NCBI RefSeq assembly: GCF_047785965.1
Contig: NZ_JBLOBF010000007.1
Location: forward strand, 1 to 64,000
Length of the DNA stretch: 64,000 nt
Source: Caldisericum exile_A
GTDB taxonomy: Bacteria > Caldisericota > Caldisericia > Caldisericales > Caldisericaceae
Reading direction: 5' to 3'
In this document: piece after piece, positions 7,498-16,359 of the stretch
How positions within the stretch are numbered: position 1 is the stretch's first letter
Layout: each line of letters opens with the position of its first letter
Notes under the pieces: model-generated
Database searches by the model: none
What the model was told of the DNA's origin: nothing
What the model saw: the letters and a program-made list of their open reading frames with translations, nothing else
Made by a program: the position numbers and the translations under genes

Positions 7498-8115
7498 TTA
7501 TCCTAAAAATCTTTCTTTGAGTCTTACAGGTATATCACTTAATTCCCTTCTGTGGGAATAGATAAGAAGCATTATATTTAAAAACCAAGCAAGAAGGAAC
7601 TCCTTATGCAGAATATAAACAAAGACACCAATAAAAGTGAATGAACCTACTACTCTAAGTGAATTGTATTCTGGCGATTCTTCGTAGCCTTTATGGAATA
7701 TAATTGGATACAAAATTAATGAAATTGCGAAGAGTATTGCAATTCTAAAATTTGTTAATGCAACCCAAATTCCGAAGGTTGTTGCAACACCTTTTCCTCC
7801 TCTACCTTTTAGCAGGGGAGTAAATATATGACCCAAAAGTGGGGCAATGGCAATTATGTTTAATTCAAAAGTCGAAAAATTCCCGCTTTTTACTATAAAG
7901 AACAAAGGAATTGCTCCCTTTAAGAAATCAAGAAGACTTCCTACAATTCCTGCAACTTTTCCTCCTGCATGCCACAAATTGAACCCACCGGGGTTTCCAT
8001 CCCCATATTTTCTTATATCTTTGTGAAGCAAAAGTCCTATAAGATAGGAAAACATTATCGAGCCTGTCAAAAATTCTATTAAAAAATAAAGTGCCAATAA
8101 TCTTATGTGTTCCAT
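7498..8115 (-). CDS. plsY: PlsY-like glycerol-3-phosphate acyltransferase (DUF205)
   Basis: A 205-residue polytopic membrane protein. It has the PlsY landmarks GDGNPGGFNLW (glycerol-phosphate loop) and LKGRGGKGVATTFG (acyl-phosphate loop), then LLIYSHRRE near the C-terminus. PlsY transfers an acyl group from acyl phosphate to glycerol 3-phosphate. Some loop residues differ from the usual SGNxGxTN, so a related acyltransferase role linked to the neighbouring glycosyltransferase is possible. It lies 10 nt downstream of that gene on the same strand. Confidence 0.7.
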   Translation of the reverse strand: MEHIRLLALYFLIEFLTGSIMFSYLIGLLLHKDIRKYGDGNPGGFNLWHAGGKVAGIVGSLLDFLKGAIPLFFIVKSGNFSTFELNIIAIAPLLGHIFTPLLKGRGGKGVATTFGIWVALTNFRIAILFAISLILYPIIFHKGYEESPEYNSLRVVGSFTFIGVFVYILHKEFLLAWFLNIMLLIYSHRRELSDIPVRLKERFLG

Positions 8116-8125
8116 AGGTTATTAC

Positions 8126-9196
8126 CTACCTTCTTGTAAATATTTTTACATCTTTCCACTCAACAAAACCTCTGATGAATGTTGCATAAAAAGAGTATGT
8201 TATAACAAAAAGAGTAAATAAAACAATTAGTGGATAAAGAATTGCCGAAATTATGGAAAATTCTCCTACTCTTTTTGCAAAGATGCGAATTAATACAACA
8301 TAAGCTATGTAAAGATAAAAAAATGGGGATATATTGTAGTAAAGTGGCGGGATCAAAGAACCGAGCAAAAATAGCAATATTGGTATAACTATTGAAAAAT
8401 CAACTGCTGAGCTTCCAAGTGCAGAATTTTTAGCCCATCCTTTGAAAAGGGAATTAAGCCCATCTGGATACATGCGAAATTTTACGAGATCTCCTCCAAG
8501 GAAATTTATGATAGGTATGCTTGCCTTTAAAAATGCTTGCCCAAGTTTGAAGTCCTCAACAACTTCGTTTTTAACAACATAGTGTGTGCCTGCTTTGATA
8601 TAGTTTTCTCTTGATACTGCAATTAGAGGGCCATAAATCCCAATTGGTTTTGTGTTTTCAAAGATAGTAAAACTTTTTGATGCCATTGCTGAAATTATTG
8701 CAAATATCATTGACAAATTTTCGTATGGTTCCTTTACTATATGTTTTGGCCAAACTGACACTACTGCGTTTTTTTCTAAAACTTCTTTTACGATACTACC
8801 AATGGCGTCCTTTTCAAGCTCTACATCTGCATCGACAAATATTAAGATATCTCCATGTGAATTTTCAAAGCCCTTAAGACATGCGTATGGTTTTCCAAGG
8901 AAACCTTCTTCGCGTTCTACTATACGGATGACTTTTACTCCAAAAGATCTTGAAATCTGAGAGGTCAAATCGATTGAATTATCATCAACAACAATAATTT
9001 CAAGATTTGGGTAGTTACAATCTTTGAGATTTTCAAGGATTTTTTTAATATTCTTTTCTTCATTTCTTGCGGGGATTATAATAGAAACTAACGGAGTATC
9101 AATATGGTCTGTTTTTTCTAAAAATTTCTCCCTGTAGAATACAAAAATTCCACTAAAAATCCCTAAAATTGCTAAAAGTATTAGTAATGTAAACAT
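8126..9196 (-). CDS. membrane glycosyltransferase, family 2
   Basis: About 356 residues. An N-terminal membrane helix is followed by a GT-A domain: VSIIIPARNEEKNI, VVDDNSID, and the DxD-type metal site IFVDADVELE. The C-terminal third has three or four hydrophobic helices. The arrangement resembles CrtQ/hopanoid-type glycosyltransferases that act on lipids. The start is ATG 9196 (or GTG 9199), with a TATAAT only 5-8 nt upstream, so the mRNA is probably leaderless. It precedes the plsY-like gene and the two may form a lipid-modifying pair. Confidence 0.8.
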   Translation of the reverse strand: MFTLLILLAILGIFSGIFVFYREKFLEKTDHIDTPLVSIIIPARNEEKNIKKILENLKDCNYPNLEIIVVDDNSIDLTSQISRSFGVKVIRIVEREEGFLGKPYACLKGFENSHGDILIFVDADVELEKDAIGSIVKEVLEKNAVVSVWPKHIVKEPYENLSMIFAIISAMASKSFTIFENTKPIGIYGPLIAVSRENYIKAGTHYVVKNEVVEDFKLGQAFLKASIPIINFLGGDLVKFRMYPDGLNSLFKGWAKNSALGSSAVDFSIVIPILLFLLGSLIPPLYYNISPFFYLYIAYVVLIRIFAKRVGEFSIISAILYPLIVLFTLFVITYSFYATFIRGFVEWKDVKIFTRR

Positions 9197-9204
9197 CACT
9201 CTAA

Positions 9205-9232
9205 ATTATAATACTAATTTTTCGTATGTCAA
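9205..9232 (-). promoter_or_regulatory. sigma70-type promoter, leaderless, for the glycosyltransferase
   Basis: On the minus strand TTGACA (9232-9227), 16-nt spacer, TATAAT (9210-9205). The -10 ends 5 nt before GTG 9199 and 8 nt before ATG 9196. Confidence 0.75.
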
Positions 9233-9250
9233 AAACTTTTTAAAATATGA

Positions 9251-9256
9251 TATAAT
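9251..9256 (+). promoter_or_regulatory. -10 box for the NifX-like operon
   Basis: TATAAT about 105 nt upstream of the ATG at 9362, giving a ~100-nt AT-rich leader. No clear -35 or riboswitch fold was recognised. Confidence 0.4.
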
Positions 9257-9361
9257 AAAATAGAAAGAAATTTTTATTAGAGTTTTTAAGAATTTCGAGG
9301 TATTAGAATTTACAGAAGTAATATAGGTGTGTTTAGTAAAAACAATTATGGAGGCGAATAA

Positions 9362-9838
9362 ATGAAAATTGCGTTTGTAACAGATGAAGCAAAAGGTCTT
9401 GAAAGTTTAATTTCTGAGCATTTTGGACATGCACCGTATTTTGTGATTGTTGAAGTTGAAGGCGATGATGTAAAGAATGTTGAATCTATTGCAAATCCTT
9501 ACGCAGGTGCTCATGCACACGATGAGGTTGTAAATTTTCTTAAGGAGAAAGGTGTTGAAATGGTAGTTTCAGGCAATATGGGAGAGCATATGATGACTGC
9601 CTTTGATGAAGCGGGCATTGATGTGGTGGTTGGTGCAGAAGGAACTATTGATGATGTTATTGATGATGTAATAGCAGAGGACTTCGAAGAATACGATGAA
9701 GAAATTGAGGAATTTGATGATGAAGATTATGAGGATATAGATATTGAAAAGCTAAAGCAGGATGTTGAATCTCTTAAAAAGGAAATTGGGGAGATAAAAT
9801 CGATATTGCAAGATCTCGAGAATAAACTTAAAGGTTAG
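9362..9838 (+). CDS. dinitrogenase iron-molybdenum cofactor (NifX/NifB C-terminal-like) family protein
   Basis: 158 residues. Residues 1-105 match the NifX/NafY-like fold: MKIAFVTDE, SEHFGHAPYFVIVEV, VVSGNMGEHMMTAF. After that comes a very acidic linker (EDFEEYDEEIEEFDDEDYED) and a C-terminal coiled coil (about 125-158). Stand-alone members in non-diazotrophs are thought to bind metal clusters; the role here is unknown. No nif genes are nearby. It has a GGAGG site and heads a run with an unknown gene and a HIT hydrolase. Confidence 0.8.
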   Translation: MKIAFVTDEAKGLESLISEHFGHAPYFVIVEVEGDDVKNVESIANPYAGAHAHDEVVNFLKEKGVEMVVSGNMGEHMMTAFDEAGIDVVVGAEGTIDDVIDDVIAEDFEEYDEEIEEFDDEDYEDIDIEKLKQDVESLKKEIGEIKSILQDLENKLKG

Positions 9839-9858
9839 ATTATTTAAAAGGAGGGGGT

Positions 9859-10221
9859 ATGAAAATACACGATTATCTTAAAGAAAGCTCTAAAACCCTT
9901 TCACAAGAAGAACGTGAAGAGCGCTACAAGTATCTTGGAAAAGAAGTTATCGATGTTAATGAACCGGGGCTTGATTCCATTGCGGAATTTTATGGGATTG
10001 TCCATGCAATTTGGGATGACTGGGCTGATGGTCGAATTGATACAAAAACTGCATTAAGGAGGTTAGCCCTATTGAAGCTTCTAAGTTTCAAAGGCAAGAA
10101 CAAAAAAATCCAAGACATTGATGATGAAGATTTGGAAGAAGTAAGAAAATTTATAGATTATGTAAGGCAAATTATCAAAAACAAGGGAAGAAAACGAGGA
10201 GAAGATATTTCCGAAGAGTAA
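9859..10221 (+). CDS. conserved-looking hypothetical protein, helical
   Basis: 120 residues, charged and mostly helical, with no membrane segment. I do not recognise a family. Features are an EREERYKYLGKEVIDV segment, IWDDWADGRIDTKTALRRLALLKLL in the middle, and a basic C-terminus (IIKNKGRKRGE). It has a strong AGGAGGGGG ribosome site, starts 20 nt after the NifX-like gene and ends 28 nt before the HIT gene, so it is likely co-transcribed. Confidence 0.7.
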   Translation: MKIHDYLKESSKTLSQEEREERYKYLGKEVIDVNEPGLDSIAEFYGIVHAIWDDWADGRIDTKTALRRLALLKLLSFKGKNKKIQDIDDEDLEEVRKFIDYVRQIIKNKGRKRGEDISEE

Positions 10222-10249
10222 AGGTTTGAAATATAAATTACAATTTTGT

Positions 10250-10735
10250 ATGAGAAATTTGTTCGCACCTTGGCGTAAAACTTATATTCAAAATGCACAT
10301 AAAAAAGATAGAGATTGCTTTATTTGTGTTGCAGCAAATTCTTCAAATGATGAGGAGAATCTTATTGTAAAGCGAGGGAATTTTGCAATAATAATCCTCA
10401 ATCGTTATCCGTATAACTCAGGACACATAATGATTTGTCCCAAAAGGCATGTTAAATTTCCATATGACCTTAACAAAGACGAGCAAACAGAGATTATGTA
10501 CTTTTTAGGCCTTGCAGTTAAAGTACTTGAAACTGTTTATCATCCCGAAGGCTTTAACATCGGTGTTAATATTGGTCGTGCGGCTGGTGCAGGAGAAGAA
10601 CACCTTCACTTCCATATTGTACCACGCTGGGGTGGGGATACTAATTTTATGTCTGTGTTTGGGGAAACACGCGTAATTCCTGAGGCAATTGAAGAAACTT
10701 ATAAGAAATTAAAAGAAGCCTTCAGCAAGATCTAA
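10250..10735 (+). CDS. HIT-family nucleotide hydrolase/phosphorylase
   Basis: About 161 residues. The histidine triad is EEHLHFHIVPRW near residue 118. The N-terminus (LFAPWRKTYIQ) and the CFIC pair resemble the AP4A phosphorylase-like branch of HIT proteins, which cleave dinucleoside polyphosphates or AMP esters. I prefer ATG 10250 because the family usually begins with NLFAPWR; a TTG at 10226 would add eight residues. Convergent with scfB, ending 1 nt before it. Confidence 0.85.
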   Translation: MRNLFAPWRKTYIQNAHKKDRDCFICVAANSSNDEENLIVKRGNFAIIILNRYPYNSGHIMICPKRHVKFPYDLNKDEQTEIMYFLGLAVKVLETVYHPEGFNIGVNIGRAAGAGEEHLHFHIVPRWGGDTNFMSVFGETRVIPEAIEETYKKLKEAFSKI

Positions 10736-12136
10736 TTACTTTACTGAATCTCTTTTTTCAGAAAGTTGTGTTGTTGGAACTTCAATGCCAAGTTCTCTTA
10801 ACTTATATGCAACGTAAAGCGCTGCCTCAATTCGCATTTTTTGAATTTCACAACCGATTTCATATGGTTTAAAGATATCACCGTTCATAACATAATTATT
10901 TGCAAGGCAACCACCCGAGCAATAGAATCTTGCCCAACATTTTGCACATTCTTCTTTATTAAAAAGAAAGTTTGCCTTTCTAAATTTTTCTTGGAGTTCT
11001 TTATTTGTAATACCTGTAAACACATCTCCTAATTTTGTTTCTTTTATGCCGTCAAATTGATGGCAGGGATATATTGACCCATCAGGTGAAACTGCAATGT
11101 ACTCAACACCTGCACCACAACCATGAATGCGTTTTTGAATGCATGGACCTGCCTCCAAATCAAGATTAAAGTGAAAGAAGTTCCATGTTTCATCTTTCTG
11201 TGAATTTACATATTCTATAGCAAGGCGCTCATATTCCTTCTTAAGAATTGATAAGTCTTCTTTTTTGATCCTAATATCTTCTTCCTTTGTTACAACAGGC
11301 TCAAGAGAAATATATTTAAAGCCAAAATTATGCAAATCCATAACGGTTTTTGATATTTCAAGTGTATCATGAGTGTAAGTGCCCCTTACATAGTATCCAC
11401 CTGATTCGGCTCTATGAACTGCAACTTTCTTTATCTTTGGAAATACCAAATCAAATGTGCCCTTACCATTTCTAAACACTCTGTATTTGTCGTTTACAGA
11501 TTTATCACCATCGAGGCTTAATACAATACTCACATCATTATCAAAAAGGAAGTTCTCAATCTCATCGGAAAGAAGACTTCCATTTGTTGTTATTGTGAAT
11601 CTCCAATTTTTGTCTTTATAAGTTTCCTTGGCGTATTCTATTGTTTTCTTTACCACTTCAAAATTGAGAAGAGGCTCTCCGCCAAAGAAATCGGCTTCAA
11701 GTGCCTCACGTCCAGGTGAATTTTTTGCAAGATAGTCAATTGCGGCCTTTGCAACATCAAAACTCATAAGAGCATCAGATCCACCGTAATTCCCTTTTTT
11801 TGCAAAGCAGTAGAGACATCCAAAATTACAGGAGTGTGCAACATTAAGACACATTGATTTCAATATGAGGTTAGACTCAAAGTACTTGGGAGGTTTTGAA
11901 AAAAGAATCCCGTCTTTTATAAGTTCATTGACTTCTTCTTGTATCTCCTGTGCAATTTCTTTACCATATTTTTCTTTAGTTAAATTAAAAGCCTCTTCCT
12001 TTGAATCTGTTTCTTCGAGTTTCTCTAAATAAAAATAAGTTGCGTCATCTAAATTTAAGAGGCTTCCAGAATTTACATCAACAGCAAAAAATTCCCCATT
12101 AAAGGGGAAAAGATGTACTAAAGATTTATCAAACAT
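10736..12136 (-). CDS. scfB: SCIFF peptide radical SAM maturase
   Basis: 466 residues. The N-terminal ~95 residues form a PqqD-like peptide-recognition region. The radical SAM cluster motif is CNFGCLYC (Cys103, Cys107, Cys110). It is followed by DFFGGEPLLNFE and the C-terminal SPASM region (CGAGVEYIAVSPDG, YPCHQFDG, then CAKCWARFYCSGGC), which binds auxiliary Fe-S clusters. In this family (SCIFF maturase, CteB-like) the enzyme forms a Cys-to-Thr thioether in a small cysteine-rich peptide. The peptide gene lies 5 nt upstream on the same strand, which settles the identification. Confidence 0.95.
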   Translation of the reverse strand: MFDKSLVHLFPFNGEFFAVDVNSGSLLNLDDATYFYLEKLEETDSKEEAFNLTKEKYGKEIAQEIQEEVNELIKDGILFSKPPKYFESNLILKSMCLNVAHSCNFGCLYCFAKKGNYGGSDALMSFDVAKAAIDYLAKNSPGREALEADFFGGEPLLNFEVVKKTIEYAKETYKDKNWRFTITTNGSLLSDEIENFLFDNDVSIVLSLDGDKSVNDKYRVFRNGKGTFDLVFPKIKKVAVHRAESGGYYVRGTYTHDTLEISKTVMDLHNFGFKYISLEPVVTKEEDIRIKKEDLSILKKEYERLAIEYVNSQKDETWNFFHFNLDLEAGPCIQKRIHGCGAGVEYIAVSPDGSIYPCHQFDGIKETKLGDVFTGITNKELQEKFRKANFLFNKEECAKCWARFYCSGGCLANNYVMNGDIFKPYEIGCEIQKMRIEAALYVAYKLRELGIEVPTTQLSEKRDSVK

Positions 12137-12141
12137 TTATA

Positions 12142-12315
12142 CTACCAGATCCACCTTTTAACAGGTTTCTTTATTTCACAAACCTGATTTCCAACGGTTA
12201 CACTTGTTTTGCATGCAGATTTGCATGGAGTTTGACATGCTCTGCAATCATGCGCCTTATCAATGTTCCAGAAAGGCTTTTTTGATACAATTTTTACATG
12301 TCTTACTGTATTCAT
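12142..12315 (-). CDS. scfA: SCIFF peptide precursor with five rather than six cysteines
   Basis: 57 residues, with AGGAGG ribosome site at 12325-12330. The core reads CRACQTPCKSACKTS then VTVGNQVC: Cys24, Cys27, Cys31, Cys35, Cys46. SCIFF peptides (six cysteines in forty-five) usually have Cys in place of Val39, in a C-T-V-G-N context. The donor/acceptor pair of the characterised thioether (Cys35 here, and Thr40) is kept. The C-terminus is extended and aromatic (VKRWIW). The product is probably a ribosomally made, thioether-bridged peptide of unknown function. Confidence 0.93.
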   Translation of the reverse strand: MNTVRHVKIVSKKPFWNIDKAHDCRACQTPCKSACKTSVTVGNQVCEIKKPVKRWIW

Positions 12316-12338
12316 ACTATCAAGCCTCCTTACAGGAT

Positions 12339-12367
12339 ATTATAGATGCTAAACCAAATTTTTGCAA
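12339..12367 (-). promoter_or_regulatory. promoter of the scfA-scfB operon
   Basis: TTGCAA (12367-12362), 17-nt spacer, TATAAT (12344-12339) on the minus strand. The predicted 5' leader is about 20 nt and includes the AGGAGG, so this operon, unlike several neighbours, has a leadered mRNA. Confidence 0.75.
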
Positions 12368-12382
12368 GTTCAAAATTACTAT

Positions 12383-13300
12383 CTAACAGGTATTTCTCCC
12401 TTGAGATTCTTTTATTAGGTCAATTTTCCCTTGGTGTATGTTCTCCAGAAGTACAAATTTGTAAAAGTTCTCATGTATTTTTGTTTTTTTCAGTCTCTCT
12501 GCTATTATACAGTTCTCCAAGAGAGCGCCAACATCATTCCTTGAATCTAATCTGTTAAAGTTATTTATTATTCCATTTCTTACCCCAGTGTCGTAAAAGT
12601 AATACTTGTTTTTACCACTAATCTCGCTTCTTAGATTTTTTGAAAACGGAGTAAGAGGAAAAATAACATACGATTTAACCAGTAAATCGATATATCTTTT
12701 TACTGTCTTAATATCAATAAGAACATGTTGTGATATTTCGTTTAAAGAAACCTCCTTTTCGATTTGGGATGCAAGGAGCTTAAGAAGGTCAAGAAGCACT
12801 TTGCTACTTTTTCAAATATGAGGATATCTTTGAGTAAATATTAATCGACAATTTCATGAATGATTTCCATTTTTTCGCTGTTATTTTTTGAGGTTATAAG
12901 CGGGATATTCTCCATATATTAGACAATACTCTAATTTTTCTTTTAATTCATATCGGTTCATAAGTTTTGCAAATTCCATCTGCGCAATTGGAAACATTTC
13001 GAGAGTTATTTTTCTTCCATTTAGCGGCTCTCCAACTTGTCCTATCAAATTAAACGAAGACGAACCAGCCAATATTGTTTTAAGCGATGGGATATTATCA
13101 AGCATCATTTTAATAGAATTGCCTATGTTTTTTTATATACTGTGCCTCGTCAATTGCTATAAGTTCGTATCCCTCTGCATACTCTTTTAATAGTTCAAAA
13201 TCGAGAGAGTTAAAATGGGGATCATCTTCCCTTTCTAACGGTTGATGGGGGACTTTTACCCCTTCGATATAAACAGAGGAGATATCTCGCTTCGCTCGAT
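12383..13300 (-). pseudogene. remnant of an AAA_14/DUF4143 ATPase
   Basis: Three frames in order on the minus strand carry pieces of one ATPase: the Walker B region ELIAIDEAQYIKK (around 13130-13180), the segment ILAGSSSFNLIGQVGEPLNGRKI with FPIAQMEF (12881-13108), and the DUF4143 C-terminal domain (12383-12799: VKRYIDLLVKSY, KYYFYDTGVRNGI, GALLENCI). Walker A and the N-terminus are missing and stop codons or frameshifts separate the pieces. Beyond 13230 the sequence turns into dispersed repeats. Such ATPases are common, frequently transferred and of poorly known function. Confidence 0.8.
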
Positions 13301-14040
13301 ATGACAATTATTTTGAGGGGGCACAACACCTCCCCCTCAATACTCCCCCAAAAATACACCAAAGAATTGTCAATCCGAGGAACGAAGTGACGAGGATTCT
13401 CCTCCAAATGGAGGAGGGATACCCTCCTCCAACTCCACCCATACGACGGAGATTCCTCAGGCTAAAGCCTTCGGAATGACAAACAGAAATAACCTTCAGA
13501 TTAAACATAACCAGTCATTTCGAACGAAGTGAGAAATCTCCTCCTTTTAGGGGGGAGTTAGAGGGGGAGATTTTCAAATCCCCCTCTAAATTTAACAAAC
13601 CTCTCCCTCAATGCTTCCACCAAATAATAATTTTGCCTTGGGGGTAAGTTAGAAAGGGGGTATCCCCCTTTCTAATATTGGAGATTCCTCGTGGCTATGC
13701 CACTTCGGAATGACACAGAAAAATTGGCTTCGGAATGACAAATGAAAGTGGAAAGTTATTCTTTTTGTTTTTAGGGGAAAGTTGGAAGGGGGATGTGCCC
13801 TCTTCCAATAATTGTCATTTCGAAGGAGCGCAAGCGACTGAGAAATCTCCTATTAAATGGAGGAGGGACACCCTCCTCCAACTCCACCCATACGACGGAG
13901 ATTCCTCGTGGCTACGCCACTTCGGAATGACAAACATTTTGAGGGGGCACAACACCGCCTCCTCAAAACTCCCCCTCAAATACACCAAAGAATTGTCAAT
14001 CCGAGGAACGAAGTGACGAGGATTCTCCTCCTTTTGGGTG
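13240..14040. repeat. cluster of dispersed palindromic repeats
   Basis: At least eight imperfect palindromes of ~35 bp lie here, for example around 13368-13400, 13448-13483, 13513-13545, 13680-13713, 13812-13850, 13898-13933 and 13996-14030. Two forms alternate: GTCATTTCGA..GAAATCTCC and GGAGATTCCTCG..CGGAATGAC. G-rich segments of the type GGGGGAGTTAGAGGGGGAG sit between them. Short frames here are repeat artefacts. 14041-14270 is AT-rich and holds no gene I can support, although LLQSLPKTTNKKFLTEF on the minus strand near 14090 may be a gene scrap. Confidence 0.85.
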
Positions 14041-14271
14041 ATTAGATGCAGAGAATTGTAAATCCTGCCTTTAAATTTGAACTCATCCATAAACTCCGTT
14101 AAAAATTTCTTATTGGTAGTTTTTGGGAGAGATTGAAGCAAAATGGTTTTCTTTTGATGAATTTCAAATAAAAAATCTTCATTTGGTAATAATTTTTATG
14201 CAATTTTGTTATAGAATAAAATTTTAAAAAACTTCCATTTTTATAAAATTGGTAAAATCAAATAAATTGTT

Positions 14272-14298
14272 TTGATTTATTTTTATAAATTGTATAAT
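14272..14298 (+). promoter_or_regulatory. promoter, near-leaderless, for the helicase-like gene
   Basis: TTGATT (14272-14277), 15-nt spacer, TATAAT (14293-14298). The -10 ends 9 nt before ATG 14308, leaving a leader of only a few nucleotides and no ribosome site. Confidence 0.5.
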
Positions 14299-14307
14299 TT
14301 TGGTAAG

Positions 14308-16359
14308 ATGGTAAATTTAAAAGGAGTTGTAATAAGGGAGTTTGAAAGCGCCGGTAAAAAGTGCATTACGCTATCTACTGATAGTGGTGTATTTAATATT
14401 GTTTTTGAAAAGCCCGCCCAATTGTGGGGTGTAAAGAAATTGAGCTTTGTAAACCTAAAAGAAGAACGTGGAGCTCTTCGTAAAACATTTTTATTCACTG
14501 ATGATTCTTTTGTCTCATTTTATCCTGGTTTTCTTGTTCAACCTGAAGAAATTGAAGAGGATTCTTTATCAACCTTATCCAAGATTTTTAATGGTGCTTC
14601 TCTTAAAGAATCTTTTGAAGGCGAAATCTTTTATGCGGTTAGAGGTATTAAAGAGAGCAATCGTTTTAAAACCCTTGTTGAGAGATTTCCAAAAGATATA
14701 AAGGCTAAATTCAGTTTCTATCCATACATTTTTGATACAACTTTCGGATTTTTCGTTAAGGATGCGCTTTTCTTTGGGAGATTTCCTGTTGTTTTTGAAG
14801 ATAATTTTACAAAAGGCATAGTACAGGCTATTTCCTCTAAGTTTGAAGAGTATTTGGTGATGAGTAGCGTTGGTACTTTTGAAGAAAAAAAGATCTCTCT
14901 TTTAGATAAGAAGCAAGTTTTCTTAAAAAGAAATGAGTTTGCAAACCTTGTTTATTCATTCTTTAAAGTTATTGGAAACAATTATGACAAACCAAATTCA
15001 AACATGCTTGATTATGCTTACCTTTTTGACCATAGGGACGTCTTTGAAGCGCCTATTAACGATTTTCTCAAGGAATTTAGAAGTGTTCGCAAACATATTA
15101 AAAAGCTTCTTGAATCAAGGCTTGAGGATATTGAGACAACACGGATTTACAATGCAGAGTCTGACGACTTTACATTTAAGGCTTATATTAAGGATAATGA
15201 ATTAAATCTTGACAGAGGCACTCCTTGTATGCTTTTTGAAAGACCCCCTCTTAATATGAGGATTTTTGGTATCGTTAAATCAATTGACTTTAATACAATA
15301 TCAGGCGCAGTTGACTACAAGACTGTATCTCCTGAGTTTATTACACCGCTTAAAACTGTTAAGCAAGAAGTAAGGGGAATAATTAATATTACAAAAGCTA
15401 CTGATACTTTAAAGGATTTTCTTATAAATGGTAAATTTTTACCTCATATTGATAAACTTTTTGACAATCCTGTAGACCTAATTGCAGATCAACCTGTATT
15501 TGCTGTTATAAAAGGTAGTTTTGGAACTGGTAAAAAACACATTATTGGGGAATTTTTGCAAAAATATCCAGGAGCAAAAATAATAATTTTTTCCAAAGGT
15601 TTCTATAAATCTCTTAAAGAAGTTTTTGGAAATCTTGTTGAGAAGAGTGTTGAAAATCTCGAAGGGGTGTATGATTATATTTTTTATTTTGATAGACATA
15701 TTGATAAAAACACTATCTTAAATCTTGCATCATTCACGAAAAATATAATTGTATTTACTTATGATGAAACAGTACCATACGAAAATCTTCTTGAAGAAAG
15801 CAGAGTTTTTAGACTCAAAAAGGTTTTTGGCTTTGATAAATTCATTCATAAGTTTGTCTTAAGGTTCTACGCTTTGAATTCAGAGGCAACTTCAGATGTT
15901 TCAGAGATTAAAATTCTCAATAAAGAAAACATAGAAAGTGAGTTTATACCACTTGTGAATCCAGAAAAAGTTGTTCAGTTTGTTCAAGTTAAAGGTGCAG
16001 TTGAATTTGAAAGAAACAAACTTAACAAAAATGAGGCGAATTTCACAACGACTCTTATTGTTCAATTCCTGAAGGGTGGGGTAGATCGTTCATCTATTGA
16101 GGTAATTGTGCCTTATGAGAGACAAAAGGCATATATAATTGATCAATTGAAAACTAATCAAGTTGAAGGTGTGAGAGTTTCTCTTGTGGAGGAAGCAATT
16201 CAATCTTCAATTGTTGTAATAAATTTCGTGGATGTTGAAAGCCTTCCGAATGTTTTTGAGGACAAATTTAATCTTGCATTCGCTATAACAAGGGCACGAA
16301 GCAAAGTCATTTTTGTGGGTTCGCCTGCTCTTCCTAAAAAGGAAAAGTTGCTATCCTAA
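14308..16359 (+). CDS. divergent superfamily 1 (Upf1/Dna2-like) helicase-related protein
   Basis: About 683 residues. The C-terminal half looks like an SF1 motor: a P-loop-like GSFGTGKKH (about residue 410), VIVPYERQKAYII (motif IV-like) and NLAFAITRARSKVIFVGSP (motif VI-like), as in Upf1/Dna2 helicases. Several motifs are degraded: the usual GTGKT reads GTGKK, and the DEAA/DEAG position appears to be YIFYFDRHID. The N-terminal ~370 residues have no recognised domain. It may bind nucleic acid without normal ATPase activity. The 3' end overlaps the convergent flavoprotein gene by 9 nt. Start chosen from the -10 box at 14293. Confidence 0.6.
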   Translation: MVNLKGVVIREFESAGKKCITLSTDSGVFNIVFEKPAQLWGVKKLSFVNLKEERGALRKTFLFTDDSFVSFYPGFLVQPEEIEEDSLSTLSKIFNGASLKESFEGEIFYAVRGIKESNRFKTLVERFPKDIKAKFSFYPYIFDTTFGFFVKDALFFGRFPVVFEDNFTKGIVQAISSKFEEYLVMSSVGTFEEKKISLLDKKQVFLKRNEFANLVYSFFKVIGNNYDKPNSNMLDYAYLFDHRDVFEAPINDFLKEFRSVRKHIKKLLESRLEDIETTRIYNAESDDFTFKAYIKDNELNLDRGTPCMLFERPPLNMRIFGIVKSIDFNTISGAVDYKTVSPEFITPLKTVKQEVRGIINITKATDTLKDFLINGKFLPHIDKLFDNPVDLIADQPVFAVIKGSFGTGKKHIIGEFLQKYPGAKIIIFSKGFYKSLKEVFGNLVEKSVENLEGVYDYIFYFDRHIDKNTILNLASFTKNIIVFTYDETVPYENLLEESRVFRLKKVFGFDKFIHKFVLRFYALNSEATSDVSEIKILNKENIESEFIPLVNPEKVVQFVQVKGAVEFERNKLNKNEANFTTTLIVQFLKGGVDRSSIEVIVPYERQKAYIIDQLKTNQVEGVRVSLVEEAIQSSIVVINFVDVESLPNVFEDKFNLAFAITRARSKVIFVGSPALPKKEKLLS

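Noticed and set aside
9263..9361. Riboswitch in the ~100-nt leader of the NifX-like gene
   Set aside because: No conserved core or stable fold could be recognised by eye.
13222..14141. Several 60-108-codon frames with shared segments such as NPRHFVPRID
   Set aside because: They are translations of the palindromic repeats and recur because the DNA repeats do; no ribosome site or family match.
14041..14165. Minus-strand segment LLQSLPKTTNKKFLTEF as the N-terminus of the decayed ATPase
   Set aside because: It lacks a Walker A motif and does not match that family's start; left as an unassigned scrap.
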